NCBI GenBank assembly: GCA_963740455.1
Contig: CAVUEF010000019.1
Coordinates: 53,022 to 117,021, forward strand
Source of the DNA: Paucibacter sp963740455
GTDB taxonomy: Bacteria; Pseudomonadota; Gammaproteobacteria; Burkholderiales; Burkholderiaceae_C
DNA length: 64,000 nt
Direction: 5' to 3'
The notes beneath the pieces were generated by a model, which saw only the letters and a list, made by a program, of their open reading frames with translations, was not told the DNA's origin and did no database searches. Position numbers and translations under genes: made by a program. This document shows positions 8,197-16,641 of this stretch, in pieces. Every line of letters starts with the position of its first letter. Positions within the stretch are counted from its first letter, which is position 1.

Positions 8197-9348
8197 CTAC
8201 TTGACCAGCAGCACCGGGACGGTCGCATGCTCGACCGTATGTTGCGCCACCGAACCCAGCAAAATCGCCGTTTGTGCGCCCAGGCCGCGCCTGCCCATCA
8301 CGATCAGATCGGCGTTCAGCGCGTCGGCCAGCGCAACGATTTCGGTGCCGGCGTCCCCCACGAGTTCGTGCAACTCGTAGCGCATGCCGGCCTGGTCGAG
8401 CGCCGCCTGCGTGGACGTCAGGGCTGCCGCGCTGAGCTCGTGGTGATATTCCTCGCGCGTCTTGTTCGCAACGAAGTTCGAAACGTCGCCCGGCAGCGAG
8501 TGCTGCACGTTGACGACGTGCAGCTCGAGACTGGATGGGTCACGTAAATCATCGCGCATCGAAAGCAGATGGCGCATGGCATGTTCGGCCCCGATGGAGC
8601 CGTCGATGGCAAGCAGCATGCGTTTGATTCCCTTGGCCGCATGCGGGACCTCGACCTGACTGGCTGCAACCTGTCGCGCTTCAGCGCGCTTGGCCAGCAT
8701 CGAGCCCAGCAGCACGACGCCGCCCGCACCGAGCACGGGTGCTGCGTAGTGCAAAAAGGCCGCGCTCGCGTCAATCCAAAGTTTCACCGCAGGATCGCTG
8801 ATCGCCATCTCGCCGGCCACCCAGCCCAGCAGGGCCGCACCGATCGTGATGATGATCGGAAAGCGCGACATCAGCTTGAGCAATACCGTGCTGGCGAAGA
8901 TGACGAGTGGAATCGAGATCCCAAGACCGATCACCAGCAGCGGCACGCTGCCCTTGGCGGCCGCGGCCACACCGATCACGTTGTCCAGGCTCATCACCAG
9001 ATCCGCAACCAAGATGGTCTTGATGGCCGCCATGAGGTTGCCGCTGCCATCGACATGGCCCTCGCCCTCTTCCTCGGGCAATAGCAGATGCACCGCAATC
9101 CAGAGCAGCAGGCCGGCGCCAACCAGTTTCAGGTAAGGCAGGCGCAACAACTCGACGGCCACAATCGTCAGCACGATCCGCATCACCACCGCTGCGCCGC
9201 TGCCCCAGGCCACCGCCTTCTTCTGCTGTTGCAACGGAAGGCTGCGCGCGGCCAGCGCGATGACGACCGCGTTGTCGCCCGACAGCACAATGTTCACGCC
9301 GATGATCTGTAGCAGCGCTATCCAAAAATCGGGACTTGTATAGGTCAT
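8197..9348 (-). CDS. TerC-family membrane protein fused to a universal stress protein domain
   Basis: A 383 aa protein. Residues 1 to about 225 are a TerC/YjbE-type membrane domain with the two family signatures, VNIVLSGDNAVVIALAAR near the N-terminus and VADLVMSLDNVIGVAAAAKG after the second helix pair, and six to seven hydrophobic segments. The Asp-Asn pairs are typical of these proteins, which are linked to metal-ion export. Residues of about 240-383 are a cytoplasmic UspA domain beginning KRMLLAIDGS and ending with the ATP-loop-like GRRGLGAQTAILLGSVAQH. The ATG at 9348 follows GGGAGA. The TerC-Usp fusion suggests a nucleotide- or stress-gated transporter, which is inference. It lies between tctC and frc copy 2 with gaps of more than 240 bp on each side. 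Confidence 0.85.
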   Translation of the reverse strand: MTYTSPDFWIALLQIIGVNIVLSGDNAVVIALAARSLPLQQQKKAVAWGSGAAVVMRIVLTIVAVELLRLPYLKLVGAGLLLWIAVHLLLPEEEGEGHVDGSGNLMAAIKTILVADLVMSLDNVIGVAAAAKGSVPLLVIGLGISIPLVIFASTVLLKLMSRFPIIITIGAALLGWVAGEMAISDPAVKLWIDASAAFLHYAAPVLGAGGVVLLGSMLAKRAEARQVAASQVEVPHAAKGIKRMLLAIDGSIGAEHAMRHLLSMRDDLRDPSSLELHVVNVQHSLPGDVSNFVANKTREEYHHELSAAALTSTQAALDQAGMRYELHELVGDAGTEIVALADALNADLIVMGRRGLGAQTAILLGSVAQHTVEHATVPVLLVK

Positions 9349-9634
9349 CAAGGTTCTCCCACGGCCGTGGCCGAGTTGTAGCGTGTTATTTGTGACATCT
9401 TGCAGCCCGGCCCCGCTACTGGAGTTTGGCTGTTGAAACCCATTCGATTGCGCGTCCTTGCGTCGATCGCGACCGACCGTTCATCGTGATTGAGCAGCGC
9501 GGCACGCGGCTTGGTCGTGCCCGAAGCGCGGCACTGCGGGCGGCAGTCGTGGCGTCGAGAGCCGTCCTGTGCCTTGCTCATGGCCTTTTTGGGACTCAAG
9601 GCCTTCTGGCCAGACCGCTGGACGGGATCGAGGC

Positions 9635-10906
9635 TCAGACCGCCTTGGCAGCGTGCATATGGGCGATCTGCGCCGGGGTGTAGCCCAGCTCGGCCAGCAC
9701 CTCGTCGGTATGCTCACCCAGCAACGGCGACGCCGTGATCTCGGGCTTGAGGTCCGAGAACTTGATCGGGCTGCCCACCGTCCAGTAGCTGCCGCGTACC
9801 TTGTGCGGCACTTCGACGATCGAGCCGCTGGCGCGCAGCGACTTGTCATGCAGCAGCTCTTTCATGGAGAAGACCGGCGCGCACGGAATGTCGAACTTGC
9901 GCAGGATGTTCACCGCTTCGAACTTGGTCTTGTCCTTGAGCCAGTCTTCGATCGTGCCGAAGATGTCCATGATGTGCGGCTGGCGCCCCTTGGGCGTCAT
10001 GTAGGCCGGGTCGGTCTTCCACTCGGGCTTGCCCAGCGCATCACAGATCGGCGCCCAGGCCTGGCCCTGGATCGTGAAGTAGATGTAGGCGTTGGGGTCG
10101 GTCTCCCAGCCCTTGCACTTGAGAATCCAGCCCGGTTGTCCACCCCCGCCGGCGTTGCCGCCACGCGGCACCACCTTGTCGGCAAACGCTTCCATCTCGT
10201 GCGGGTACTGCGGGTACTCTTCAAGGTGGCCGACAGCGTCCAGGCGCAGCTGGTCGCGCATCTTGACGCGGCACAGATTGAGCACGGCGTCCTGCATCGC
10301 CACCGCCACCTTCTGGCCTTTGCCGGTCTGCTGGCGCCCGATGATGGCCGTCAGTATGCCGATGGCCAGGTGCATGCCGGTGTTGGTATCGCCCAGCGCG
10401 GCCGAAGAGATCATCGGGCCGGCTTGCTCGCCCTTCCACCAGCCTGTGGTCGAGGCAGCACCACCCGCGCACTGCGCGACGTTCTCATAGACCTTCAGGT
10501 CTTCGTATTCGTGACCATCGCTGAAGCCCTTGACCGAGGCCAGGATCATCTTGGGGTTGAGCTTCTGGATGTACTCCCAGGTGAAGCCCATGCGATCAAG
10601 CGCGCCGGGACCAAAGTTCTCGACCATCACGTCGGACTCCTTGATCATCTTCTCCAGCACTTCCTTGCCTTCCTGGGTCTTGGTGTCCAGGGTCAGCGAG
10701 CGCTTGTTGCTGTTGAGCATCGTGAAGTACAGCGCGTCAGCTTCCGGGATGTCGCGCAACTGGTTGCGCGTCACGTCGCCCGACCCCGGGCGCTCGACCT
10801 TGATCACGTCAGCACCGAACCACGCCAGCATCTGCGTGCACGCCGGACCCGCCTGCACGTGCGTGAAGTCGATGATCTTGATGCCGTTGAGGGGCTTGTT
10901 TCCCAT
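9635..10906 (-). CDS. frc: Formyl-CoA:oxalate CoA-transferase, copy 2 (complete)
   Basis: A complete 423 aa CaiB/BaiF CoA-transferase. The ATG at 10906 is preceded by AGGAG with 8 bp spacing; a TTG two codons upstream is less likely. The presumed catalytic Asp is near residue 173 in GDTNTG, and the glycine loop GGGGQ lies near residue 260. The last 100 residues, not visible in copy 1, contain EYGYTP-like family ends such as LAELGYTPAQIAHMHA. The coding sequence is nearly identical to the partial copy at 1-974. No intact oxc accompanies this copy; a short oxc-like remnant lies just upstream. It could serve as a dosage copy for oxalate catabolism or, with another partner, for acid resistance. 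Confidence 0.93.
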   Translation of the reverse strand: MGNKPLNGIKIIDFTHVQAGPACTQMLAWFGADVIKVERPGSGDVTRNQLRDIPEADALYFTMLNSNKRSLTLDTKTQEGKEVLEKMIKESDVMVENFGPGALDRMGFTWEYIQKLNPKMILASVKGFSDGHEYEDLKVYENVAQCAGGAASTTGWWKGEQAGPMISSAALGDTNTGMHLAIGILTAIIGRQQTGKGQKVAVAMQDAVLNLCRVKMRDQLRLDAVGHLEEYPQYPHEMEAFADKVVPRGGNAGGGGQPGWILKCKGWETDPNAYIYFTIQGQAWAPICDALGKPEWKTDPAYMTPKGRQPHIMDIFGTIEDWLKDKTKFEAVNILRKFDIPCAPVFSMKELLHDKSLRASGSIVEVPHKVRGSYWTVGSPIKFSDLKPEITASPLLGEHTDEVLAELGYTPAQIAHMHAAKAV

Positions 10907-10948
10907 TTTCAAATCTCCTTGTGAATGGCTCTTGCGAATTTACTTCTT
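9933..10948. repeat. Long direct repeat, copy B (frc region)
   Basis: Partner of 1-1016, offset 9932 bp, with only a few mismatches over about 1 kb. Homologous recombination between the direct repeats could delete or amplify the intervening 9.9 kb, which holds oxc, regulator 1, the transporter genes and the TerC-Usp gene. Confidence 0.95.
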
Positions 10949-10953
10949 TCAGG

Positions 10954-10979
10954 AAGCCGGGCAGCCCGAAGATGGTGTG
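10954..10979 (-). pseudogene. Probable remnant of oxc
   Basis: The sequence here matches 2634-2659 inside oxc at about 21 of 25 bases and would encode TIFGLPG, the same peptide as in Oxc (residues 29-35). It is joined almost directly to a copy of the last oxc codons (GAAGTAA) that belong to the frc repeat. The simplest reading is that a second oxc once stood here and lost about 1.6 kb. The match is short, so chance cannot be excluded. Confidence 0.45.
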
Positions 10980-11158
10980 TCGTTTGTCTTGCTTGTTGTT
11001 GACTGGTGGCTTGTGGGCATGACCATGGCGCCGCCCTATCTGGCTCCCAAGGGGCAGATAGAATCCAGCGTTGCCCGCCATCGGCGGTTTCACACGCCGT
11101 GGCGCTCATGTCACGATGCTCGTGGCGTGACTATCAACCGCAGCTTCGGCTTCGGACG

Positions 11159-11172
11159 ATGACCACGGTCAA
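11159..11172. promoter_or_regulatory. Candidate Crp/Fnr-type operator before regulator 2
   Basis: ATGAC-CACG-GTCAA, the same arms as the site at 3004-3017 with one changed central base. The surrounding block, including TTTCGCGAAA two bases later, is conserved although sequences further upstream are not. Conservation inside otherwise diverged intergenic DNA supports a binding site. Confidence 0.5.
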
Positions 11173-11208
11173 TTTTCGCGAAATGCCGGGCTTCCCCGGG
11201 GAAAAGCT

Positions 11209-11729
11209 CCATGATCTGTACGGCGCCCTTGTCCAGCCACACCGAACGCAACGTGATCCGGCTTCAGCTGAGGCGCAACATCGTGCTCGCGGCGTTGTCC
11301 GACGCAGACTGGTCCGAGCTGGAGCGCCATATCGTTGTGGTCGAGTCCGCCAAGGGCGATCACTTGCTGGAACAGGGCGTGCACGACATGGAGCAGTACT
11401 TCGTGCTCGACGGCGTTCTCAAGCGCGTCGTGACGAACGCCGAAGCCAAGGAAATGATCCTGCGCTTTGCCGCCGAGTTCGACTTCGAGACCAGCTACGC
11501 GGCCTGGCGACTCAAGACACCGACACCCTACAGCATCGTCAGCGTCAACAAGTCGCGCGTCGCGAAACTGCCGCTGCCCATCTGGGTGGACTTCATCGAC
11601 CACCATCCGACCCTCAAGGCGGCCTTCGAGTACGAGGTGATGCGCTTGATGAGCGAGATCATGGCGCACACCATCACCCTGCACCTGCTCGACGCGCCCG
11701 GGCGGGTGCACCGCTTCGAGCGCAAACAT
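11209..11729. repeat. Direct repeat, regulator segment copy B
   Basis: Partner of 3052-3572 with about three mismatches in 521 bp. After 11729 the two genes diverge to roughly 75-80% identity while the reading frame stays intact. Confidence 0.9.
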
Positions 11730-11828
11730 GCTGAATTGGTGGACCGCATCCCGCAAAAGGAGTTGGCCTCGTACCTGAACCTTTCTGCCGAAACGCTGAG
11801 CCGACTCAGAAAGAAAGGCAAGATCTGA
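11211..11828 (+). CDS. Crp/Fnr family transcriptional regulator, copy 2
   Basis: A 205 aa paralogue of the regulator at 3054-3671 with the same sensor domain. Its C-terminal DNA-binding part reads AELVDRIPQKELASYLNLS, against PELARRVPKKELASYLNLS in copy 1. The recognition helix keeps SAETLSRL, so both copies probably bind the same dyad. It is divergent from frc copy 2, mirroring copy 1 with oxc-frc. GGGGAAAAG upstream is a weak ribosome binding site. The near-identical sensor halves imply that both respond to the same unknown signal. Confidence 0.85.
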   Translation: MICTAPLSSHTERNVIRLQLRRNIVLAALSDADWSELERHIVVVESAKGDHLLEQGVHDMEQYFVLDGVLKRVVTNAEAKEMILRFAAEFDFETSYAAWRLKTPTPYSIVSVNKSRVAKLPLPIWVDFIDHHPTLKAAFEYEVMRLMSEIMAHTITLHLLDAPGRVHRFERKHAELVDRIPQKELASYLNLSAETLSRLRKKGKI

Positions 11829-11896
11829 GTCGCGCCGCTTGACGCGCGTCGCGCGTCGAGACGCCCGTGAACCTGGCAATAAAGGCTTTCAGAGGC

Positions 11897-13357
11897 TCAG
11901 TCATCGAGCCCGAGCTCCTGGATCTTGCGCGTGATGGTGTTGCGTCCTATGCCCAGTTTCTGCGCGGCCTCGATGCGCCGCCCGCGCGTCTGCTCAAGCG
12001 CGCATTGAATCAGTTGCGCCTCGAAGCGACGGTTCAAGATTTCCCAGACATCCGTCACGCCACTCTCGAGCAAATGCTGGGCTTCGCGCTTGAGCTCCAT
12101 CAGCCACGGGTCTTGCGTGCCAGCACCCGGCGGACGCAAAGGCGTCAGCGGCATCGGCGCCGCAGCAGCCAGGACCCTGGGCGCAACCGTATCCGCGACG
12201 CCAACTTCGGCCTGCAACTCGGGCGGCAAGTCCTTGGGTTCGACTATTTGCGTGGGCGCCATCACGGTGAGCCAGTGACAGATGTTTTCGAGTTGACGCA
12301 CATTGCCGGGAAAGTCGAATGCCTCCAGACGCTTGAGCGAGCCCTCGCTCAGCCGCTTGGCGTCGACGCCGAGCTCGAGCGCGCTTTTTTGCAGGAAAAA
12401 GCGCGCCAGCGTGGCGATGTCTTCGCGCCGCTCGCGCAGGGGCGGCAGGCGCAGCCGTATCACGTTGAGGCGGTGGAACAAGTCCTCGCGGAAGGCGCCT
12501 AGCTTGACACGGTCTTCCAGGTTCTGATGTGTCGCGGCAATCACGCGCACATTGCTGCGCATCGGGCTGTGGCCACCGACGCGGTAGAACTGACCGTCGC
12601 TGAGCACGCGCAAAAGCCGCGTCTGCAAGTCCAGCGGCATGTCGCCGATCTCGTCAAGGAACAAGGTGCCGCCATCGGCCTGTTCGAAACGACCTCGCCG
12701 CGAGGCCTGCGCGCCGGTAAAAGCACCCCGCTCATGACCGAACAACTCGGATTCGAGCAAGTCCTTGGGTATCGCCGCGGTATTGATGGCCACGAACGGC
12801 CCGTCGGCGCGCGGGCTGTGCTTGTGCAGCGCGCGAGCCACCAATTCCTTGCCCGAGCCCGACTCGCCGGTGATCAGCACCGTCACCATCGATTGGCTCA
12901 AGCGCCCGATGGCGCGAAACACGTCTTGCATGGCAGGTGCCTGGCCGAGCATTTCCGGCATCAGGGCGTCGCGCTCTTCCTGGACCGCTTCGCGCAGGCT
13001 CTCTTCCTGCGCGCGGCGTATCAGTTCGACGGCACGCGGCACATCGAAGGGCTTGGGCAGGTATTCGAAAGCACCGCCCTGAAACGCCGACACGGCGCTG
13101 TCCAGATCCGAGTACGCGGTCATCACGATGACGGGCAATTTGGGGCAACGCTCCTTCACCTTGGCCAGCAGTTCCAGGCCCGACCCGCCTGGCATGCGGA
13201 TATCCGACACCAGCACCTGCGGGCTGTCGTCTTCGAGCGCGGCCAGCACGTCGCGCGTGTTGCTGAAGCTGCGCACCGGCAGGTTCTCGCGCGCCAAGGC
13301 CTTTTCGAGAACGAAACGTATCGAATGGTCGTCGTCAACAATCCAGATCGACTTCAT
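11897..13357 (-). CDS. glnG: Nitrogen regulation response regulator NtrC
   Basis: A 486 aa sigma-54-dependent activator. The receiver domain is residues 1-120 with the phospho-acceptor Asp52 in SDIRMPG; the AAA+ domain (about 140-370) has the Walker A GESGSGKE and the sigma-54 contact loop GAFTGA; the C-terminal Fis-type HTH ends NTITRKIQELGLDD. It is phosphorylated by NtrB under nitrogen limitation and activates glnA and other genes. It lies 29 bp after glnL. Its predicted targets, two NtrC boxes and a sigma-54 promoter, are visible before glnA at 16737-16861. Confidence 0.97.
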   Translation of the reverse strand: MKSIWIVDDDHSIRFVLEKALARENLPVRSFSNTRDVLAALEDDSPQVLVSDIRMPGGSGLELLAKVKERCPKLPVIVMTAYSDLDSAVSAFQGGAFEYLPKPFDVPRAVELIRRAQEESLREAVQEERDALMPEMLGQAPAMQDVFRAIGRLSQSMVTVLITGESGSGKELVARALHKHSPRADGPFVAINTAAIPKDLLESELFGHERGAFTGAQASRRGRFEQADGGTLFLDEIGDMPLDLQTRLLRVLSDGQFYRVGGHSPMRSNVRVIAATHQNLEDRVKLGAFREDLFHRLNVIRLRLPPLRERREDIATLARFFLQKSALELGVDAKRLSEGSLKRLEAFDFPGNVRQLENICHWLTVMAPTQIVEPKDLPPELQAEVGVADTVAPRVLAAAAPMPLTPLRPPGAGTQDPWLMELKREAQHLLESGVTDVWEILNRRFEAQLIQCALEQTRGRRIEAAQKLGIGRNTITRKIQELGLDD

Positions 13358-13386
13358 GCATGGCTCCAGCCAACGAAACCCAAGGC

Positions 13387-14469
13387 TCAGGGCAAGGGCA
13401 AGGTGATTCGAAAATCGGTACGCCCGGGCTCACTGTCGCATTCGATCGTCCCGAGATGCTGTTGGACAAAGGTTTGCGCCAGCGTCAGTCCCAGGCCAGA
13501 GCCGCCATCGCGCCCCGTCACCAAGGGATAGAAGATGCGATCGCGGATCTCAGCAGGAACTCCCGGTCCGTTGTCCTCTACATGCAATTCCAGTGCCAGA
13601 CGCCAGCGTTGCTTGCCTAAGGTGACCTGACGCGCGACACGCGTGCGCAAAACAATGCAGGCGTCTCCTGCCTCGATGCGCTCGCTCAGCGCTTGTGCGG
13701 CGTTTTGCACGACATTCAGCACGGCTTGAATCAGTTGCTCGCGGTCGGCGCGAAAATCGGGCAGCGAGGTATCGTAGTCGCGCACCAGCTTGAGGCCGCG
13801 CGGGTGCTCGACCAGGATCAGCGAGCGCACGCGCTCGCAAATCTCGTGGATGTTCACCTCGTCCACCACCTGCGCCCTGCGGTGCGGCGCGAGCAGCCGA
13901 TCGACCAGCGCTTGCAGGCGATCGGCCTCGTGCACGATCACATCGGTGTATTCGGTCAGTTCGGCAGACACCAGGTCCATCGCCAGCAGTTGCGCCGCGC
14001 CGCGTATGCCACCCAGCGGATTCTTGATTTCATGCGCCAGATTGCGTATCAGCTCCTTGGTGGCCTGGGCCTGATCGAGCGCGCGCTCCTCCCGGTCCTG
14101 GCGCGTCTGCTGCTCGATCTCGGTGAGCTCCAGCAGCACCTGGTTGGCGCCGTCCATCTGGGTGACGATCACATGCACCGGCAACAGTTCGACGTGCAGA
14201 TTCGGTCCGCAGCGCAACTGCCCTTCAAACCGGCTGCTCGAGAATTGGTTTTGTGCCACCGCCTGCACCGTCTCGCGCACCGCCCCGACGTCGACGAACC
14301 AGTCGAACAACGCCCCTCCCAGCATGGCGCGGCGCGACAGGCCCAGATGGGTTTCAAAGGCGGCGTTGGCAAACCGGCATTGCCCATCGGCGCTGACCAC
14401 GGCCACCATGCTGGTGAGCAGGTCGAAGGCGGCAAACTGCGAAGGGCTGACGCGCTCGGGTTCGCTCAT
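13387..14469 (-). CDS. glnL: Nitrogen regulation sensor histidine kinase NtrB
   Basis: A soluble sensor kinase of 360 aa with an N-terminal PAS domain (about 15-125), a DHp segment with the phospho-accepting His in LAHEIKNPLGG, and a C-terminal HATPase domain with DNGPGVP and GGSGLGLTLA. It phosphorylates or dephosphorylates NtrC under control of PII. The ATG at 14469 has GAGGTG upstream; a GTG at 14481 would add four residues. It lies between the DUF4124-like gene and glnG, the usual order in this group. Confidence 0.95.
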   Translation of the reverse strand: MSEPERVSPSQFAAFDLLTSMVAVVSADGQCRFANAAFETHLGLSRRAMLGGALFDWFVDVGAVRETVQAVAQNQFSSSRFEGQLRCGPNLHVELLPVHVIVTQMDGANQVLLELTEIEQQTRQDREERALDQAQATKELIRNLAHEIKNPLGGIRGAAQLLAMDLVSAELTEYTDVIVHEADRLQALVDRLLAPHRRAQVVDEVNIHEICERVRSLILVEHPRGLKLVRDYDTSLPDFRADREQLIQAVLNVVQNAAQALSERIEAGDACIVLRTRVARQVTLGKQRWRLALELHVEDNGPGVPAEIRDRIFYPLVTGRDGGSGLGLTLAQTFVQQHLGTIECDSEPGRTDFRITLPLP

Positions 14470-14484
14470 GCTTGGCAGCACACC

Positions 14485-15045
14485 TCAGGAAGGCAGCTTG
14501 CCCAGTTCACGCTTGAGGGCGGCGATGTCGCTTTCCTTGCGGCCGATATTGGCTTTGAGCTCGGCCACGCGGTCCAGGTAGCGCTGGTAGTTGCGTTCAT
14601 CGCCGCGGCGCTCGGGCTCGCCGTTGTTGTACTCGCGCTTCAAGGCGTTCAGTTGCTCTTGCGCCTTGCGCAACTCGTCTTCCAGAATGCGACGCGCGTC
14701 GCTGTCGCGGCTGCGCTGCTGGGCCGGGTCGATGCGCGAGTCGCTGGCACGCGAGGCCGGGGCTGCGGTCTCGCCCGCATTGGCGCGCGCTGCCGCCCTT
14801 GTCTTGGCGGACTGCACCACCGTGATGGGTGCCCCCTCGATGGTGCGGCAACCCTTTTCATTCGCCTCCTTGGCGCTCATCGCGTCGGTATACAGCACCG
14901 GCGGCCCGGGGCAGCGGTAGACAACCGAGCCGGCGCCTGGCTGGGCCAGCACCAGCGCAGACAGGCTCGCAGCCAGGCCCAGCGCGGCCGCCTTGAGCAG
15001 CGTTCGCGCAGCCACGTGCCGTCGTGCTGACTGTTCCCTCGACAT
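14485..15045 (-). CDS. Secreted DUF4124-like protein between glnA and ntrB
   Basis: A 186 aa protein of unknown function. The start is set at the ATG at 15045, which has GGAGG 7 bp upstream. A signal peptide covers about residues 1-35, ending near LVLAQPG. The mature part begins with a short domain resembling DUF4124 (VVYRCPGPPVLYTDAMSAKEA, ending in ITVVQ), then a low-complexity Ala/Arg linker and a coiled-coil C-terminus of about 75 residues (KAQEQLNALKREY ... AELKANIGRKESD). It sits between glnA and ntrB, a placement recurrent in Burkholderiales, but a role in nitrogen control is not shown by the sequence. Confidence 0.8.
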   Translation of the reverse strand: MSREQSARRHVAARTLLKAAALGLAASLSALVLAQPGAGSVVYRCPGPPVLYTDAMSAKEANEKGCRTIEGAPITVVQSAKTRAAARANAGETAAPASRASDSRIDPAQQRSRDSDARRILEDELRKAQEQLNALKREYNNGEPERRGDERNYQRYLDRVAELKANIGRKESDIAALKRELGKLPS

Positions 15046-15141
15046 GCCAAACCTCCATGCCGGACCGCAAGGTCCCGACTGCTGCTCTCTGACCGGCCCG
15101 ATCGGGCAATGACCGGATTGTGGCTCAAGCGCGCGCATCAC

Positions 15142-15171
15142 AAAAAAAGGGACAAGCAAAGTCGTCCCTTT
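15142..15171 (-). terminator. Rho-independent terminator after glnA
   Basis: On the minus strand the stem AAAGGGAC / GTCCCTTT with a 10-base loop is followed by a run of Ts. It starts 54 bp after the glnA stop codon and would separate the highly expressed glnA from the DUF4124-ntrB-ntrC genes, with partial read-through possible. Confidence 0.85.
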
Positions 15172-15225
15172 CGTGCCTTGCAGCCAGCACCCGCGCTGCG
15201 GGGCATGCCGCCCCCGCAGCGCCGT

Positions 15226-16641
15226 TCAGGCGCTGTAGTACATGTCGAACTCGACCGGATGCGTGGTCATGCGGAAGCGCTGCACTTCCTGCATCTTGAG
15301 CTCGATGTAGGCGTCCAGGTAGGTGTCGGTGAACACGCCACCCTTGGTGAGGAAGGCACGGTCCTTGTCCAGATATTCGAGCGCCTGGTCCAGGCTGTGA
15401 CACACGGTGGGGATCTTCGCGTCCTCTTCGGGCGGCAGATGGTAGAGATCCTTGGTGGCGGCCTCGCCCGGATGGATCTTGTTCTCGACACCGTCCAGAC
15501 CCGCCATCAACAAGGCGGCAAAGCCCAGATAGGGGTTCATCAAGGGATCGGGGAAGCGCGCCTCGATGCGGCGGCCTTTCGGGTTGGCCACATAGGGAAT
15601 GCGGATCGAAGCCGAGCGGTTGCGCGCGCTGTAGGCCAGCTTCACAGGTGCTTCGAAGCCAGGCACGAGGCGCTTGTAGCTGTTGGTGCCGGGGTTCGTG
15701 ATGGCATTGAGCGCGCGTGCGTGCTTGATGATGCCGCCGATGTAATACAAGGCGAAATCGCTCAGGCCACCGTAGCCGTCGCCGGCAAACAAATTCTTGC
15801 CGTCCTTCCAGACGGACTGGTGCACGTGCATGCCCGATCCGTTGTCGCCGACGATGGGCTTGGGCATGAAGGTAGCCGTCTTGCCATAGGCGTGCGCCAC
15901 ATTGATGATCACGTATTTCTGCAACTGCAACCAGTCGGCGCGCTGCACCAGCGTCGAGAACCTCGTGCCGATTTCCATCTGGCCGGCGTTCGCCACCTCA
16001 TGGTGATGCACTTCGACCGGGATGCCCATCTGCTCAAGAATCAAGCTCATCTCGGAGCGCAGGTCCTGCCCTTCGTCGACCGGAGGCACGGGGAAATAGC
16101 CGCCCTTCACGGTGGGACGATAGCCCTTGTTGCCATGCTCGTAGTCCTTGCCGGTGTTCCAGGCAGCGGCTTCGGACTCGATGGACACAAAGCTGCCCGA
16201 CATGTCGACACCCCAGCGGATGCTGTCGAAGATGAAGAACTCGGGCTCGGGGCCGAAGAAGGCCGCGTCGCCAATGCCCGACGACTTCAGATAGGCCTCG
16301 GCGCGCTTGGCTACCGACCGCGGGTCGCGCTCATAGGGCTTGCCGTCACTCGGTTCGACCACGTCGCAGGTCAGGATCAGCGTAGGCTCTTCGAAGAAGG
16401 GATCGATATTGGCCGTGTTGGGGTCAGGCATCAACAGCATGTCGGAGGCTTCGATGCCCTTCCAGCCGGCGATCGAAGAACCGTCGAATGCATGCCCCGA
16501 CGAAAATTTGTCTTCGTCAAAGTGCGATACAGGCACGGACACATGCTGTTCTTTGCCGCGGGTGTCGGTGAAACGGAAGTCAACAAACTTGACTTCGTTA
16601 TCGGCAACCATTTGCATGACGTCGGCGACGGTCTTGGCCAT
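15226..16641 (-). CDS. glnA: Glutamine synthetase type I
   Basis: A 471 aa GSI that makes glutamine from glutamate, ammonia and ATP. Starting at the ATG at 16641 with AAGGAG upstream, the protein opens MAKTVADVMQMV. Family motifs include the FDGSSIAGW latch, FFGPEPEFF, the KPIVGDNGSGMH ATP loop and NRSASIRIP. The adenylylation site is visible as Tyr400 in DLYHLPPEE, so the enzyme is probably regulated by GlnE. Transcription is probably driven by the sigma-54 promoter at 16737-16752 under NtrC, and ended by the hairpin at 15142-15171. Confidence 0.98.
   Translation of the reverse strand: MAKTVADVMQMVADNEVKFVDFRFTDTRGKEQHVSVPVSHFDEDKFSSGHAFDGSSIAGWKGIEASDMLLMPDPNTANIDPFFEEPTLILTCDVVEPSDGKPYERDPRSVAKRAEAYLKSSGIGDAAFFGPEPEFFIFDSIRWGVDMSGSFVSIESEAAAWNTGKDYEHGNKGYRPTVKGGYFPVPPVDEGQDLRSEMSLILEQMGIPVEVHHHEVANAGQMEIGTRFSTLVQRADWLQLQKYVIINVAHAYGKTATFMPKPIVGDNGSGMHVHQSVWKDGKNLFAGDGYGGLSDFALYYIGGIIKHARALNAITNPGTNSYKRLVPGFEAPVKLAYSARNRSASIRIPYVANPKGRRIEARFPDPLMNPYLGFAALLMAGLDGVENKIHPGEAATKDLYHLPPEEDAKIPTVCHSLDQALEYLDKDRAFLTKGGVFTDTYLDAYIELKMQEVQRFRMTTHPVEFDMYYSA

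Larger units (their letters stand above)
10907..11210. promoter_or_regulatory. Divergent intergenic region between frc copy 2 and regulator 2
   Basis: About 300 bp without an intact gene. It contains the oxc-like scar (10954-10979), the Fnr-type operator (11159-11172) and the TTTCGCGAAA palindrome (11174-11183), both conserved with the region before regulator 1. The middle part, about 10985-11150, shows no recognisable similarity to copy 1 and no clear promoter. Confidence 0.5.

Noticed and set aside
11841..11857. GACGCGC-GTC-GCGCGTC hairpin between regulator 2 and ntrC
   Set aside because: Perfect dyad in a convergent gap but with no U-run on either side; could be a weak terminator but not supportable.
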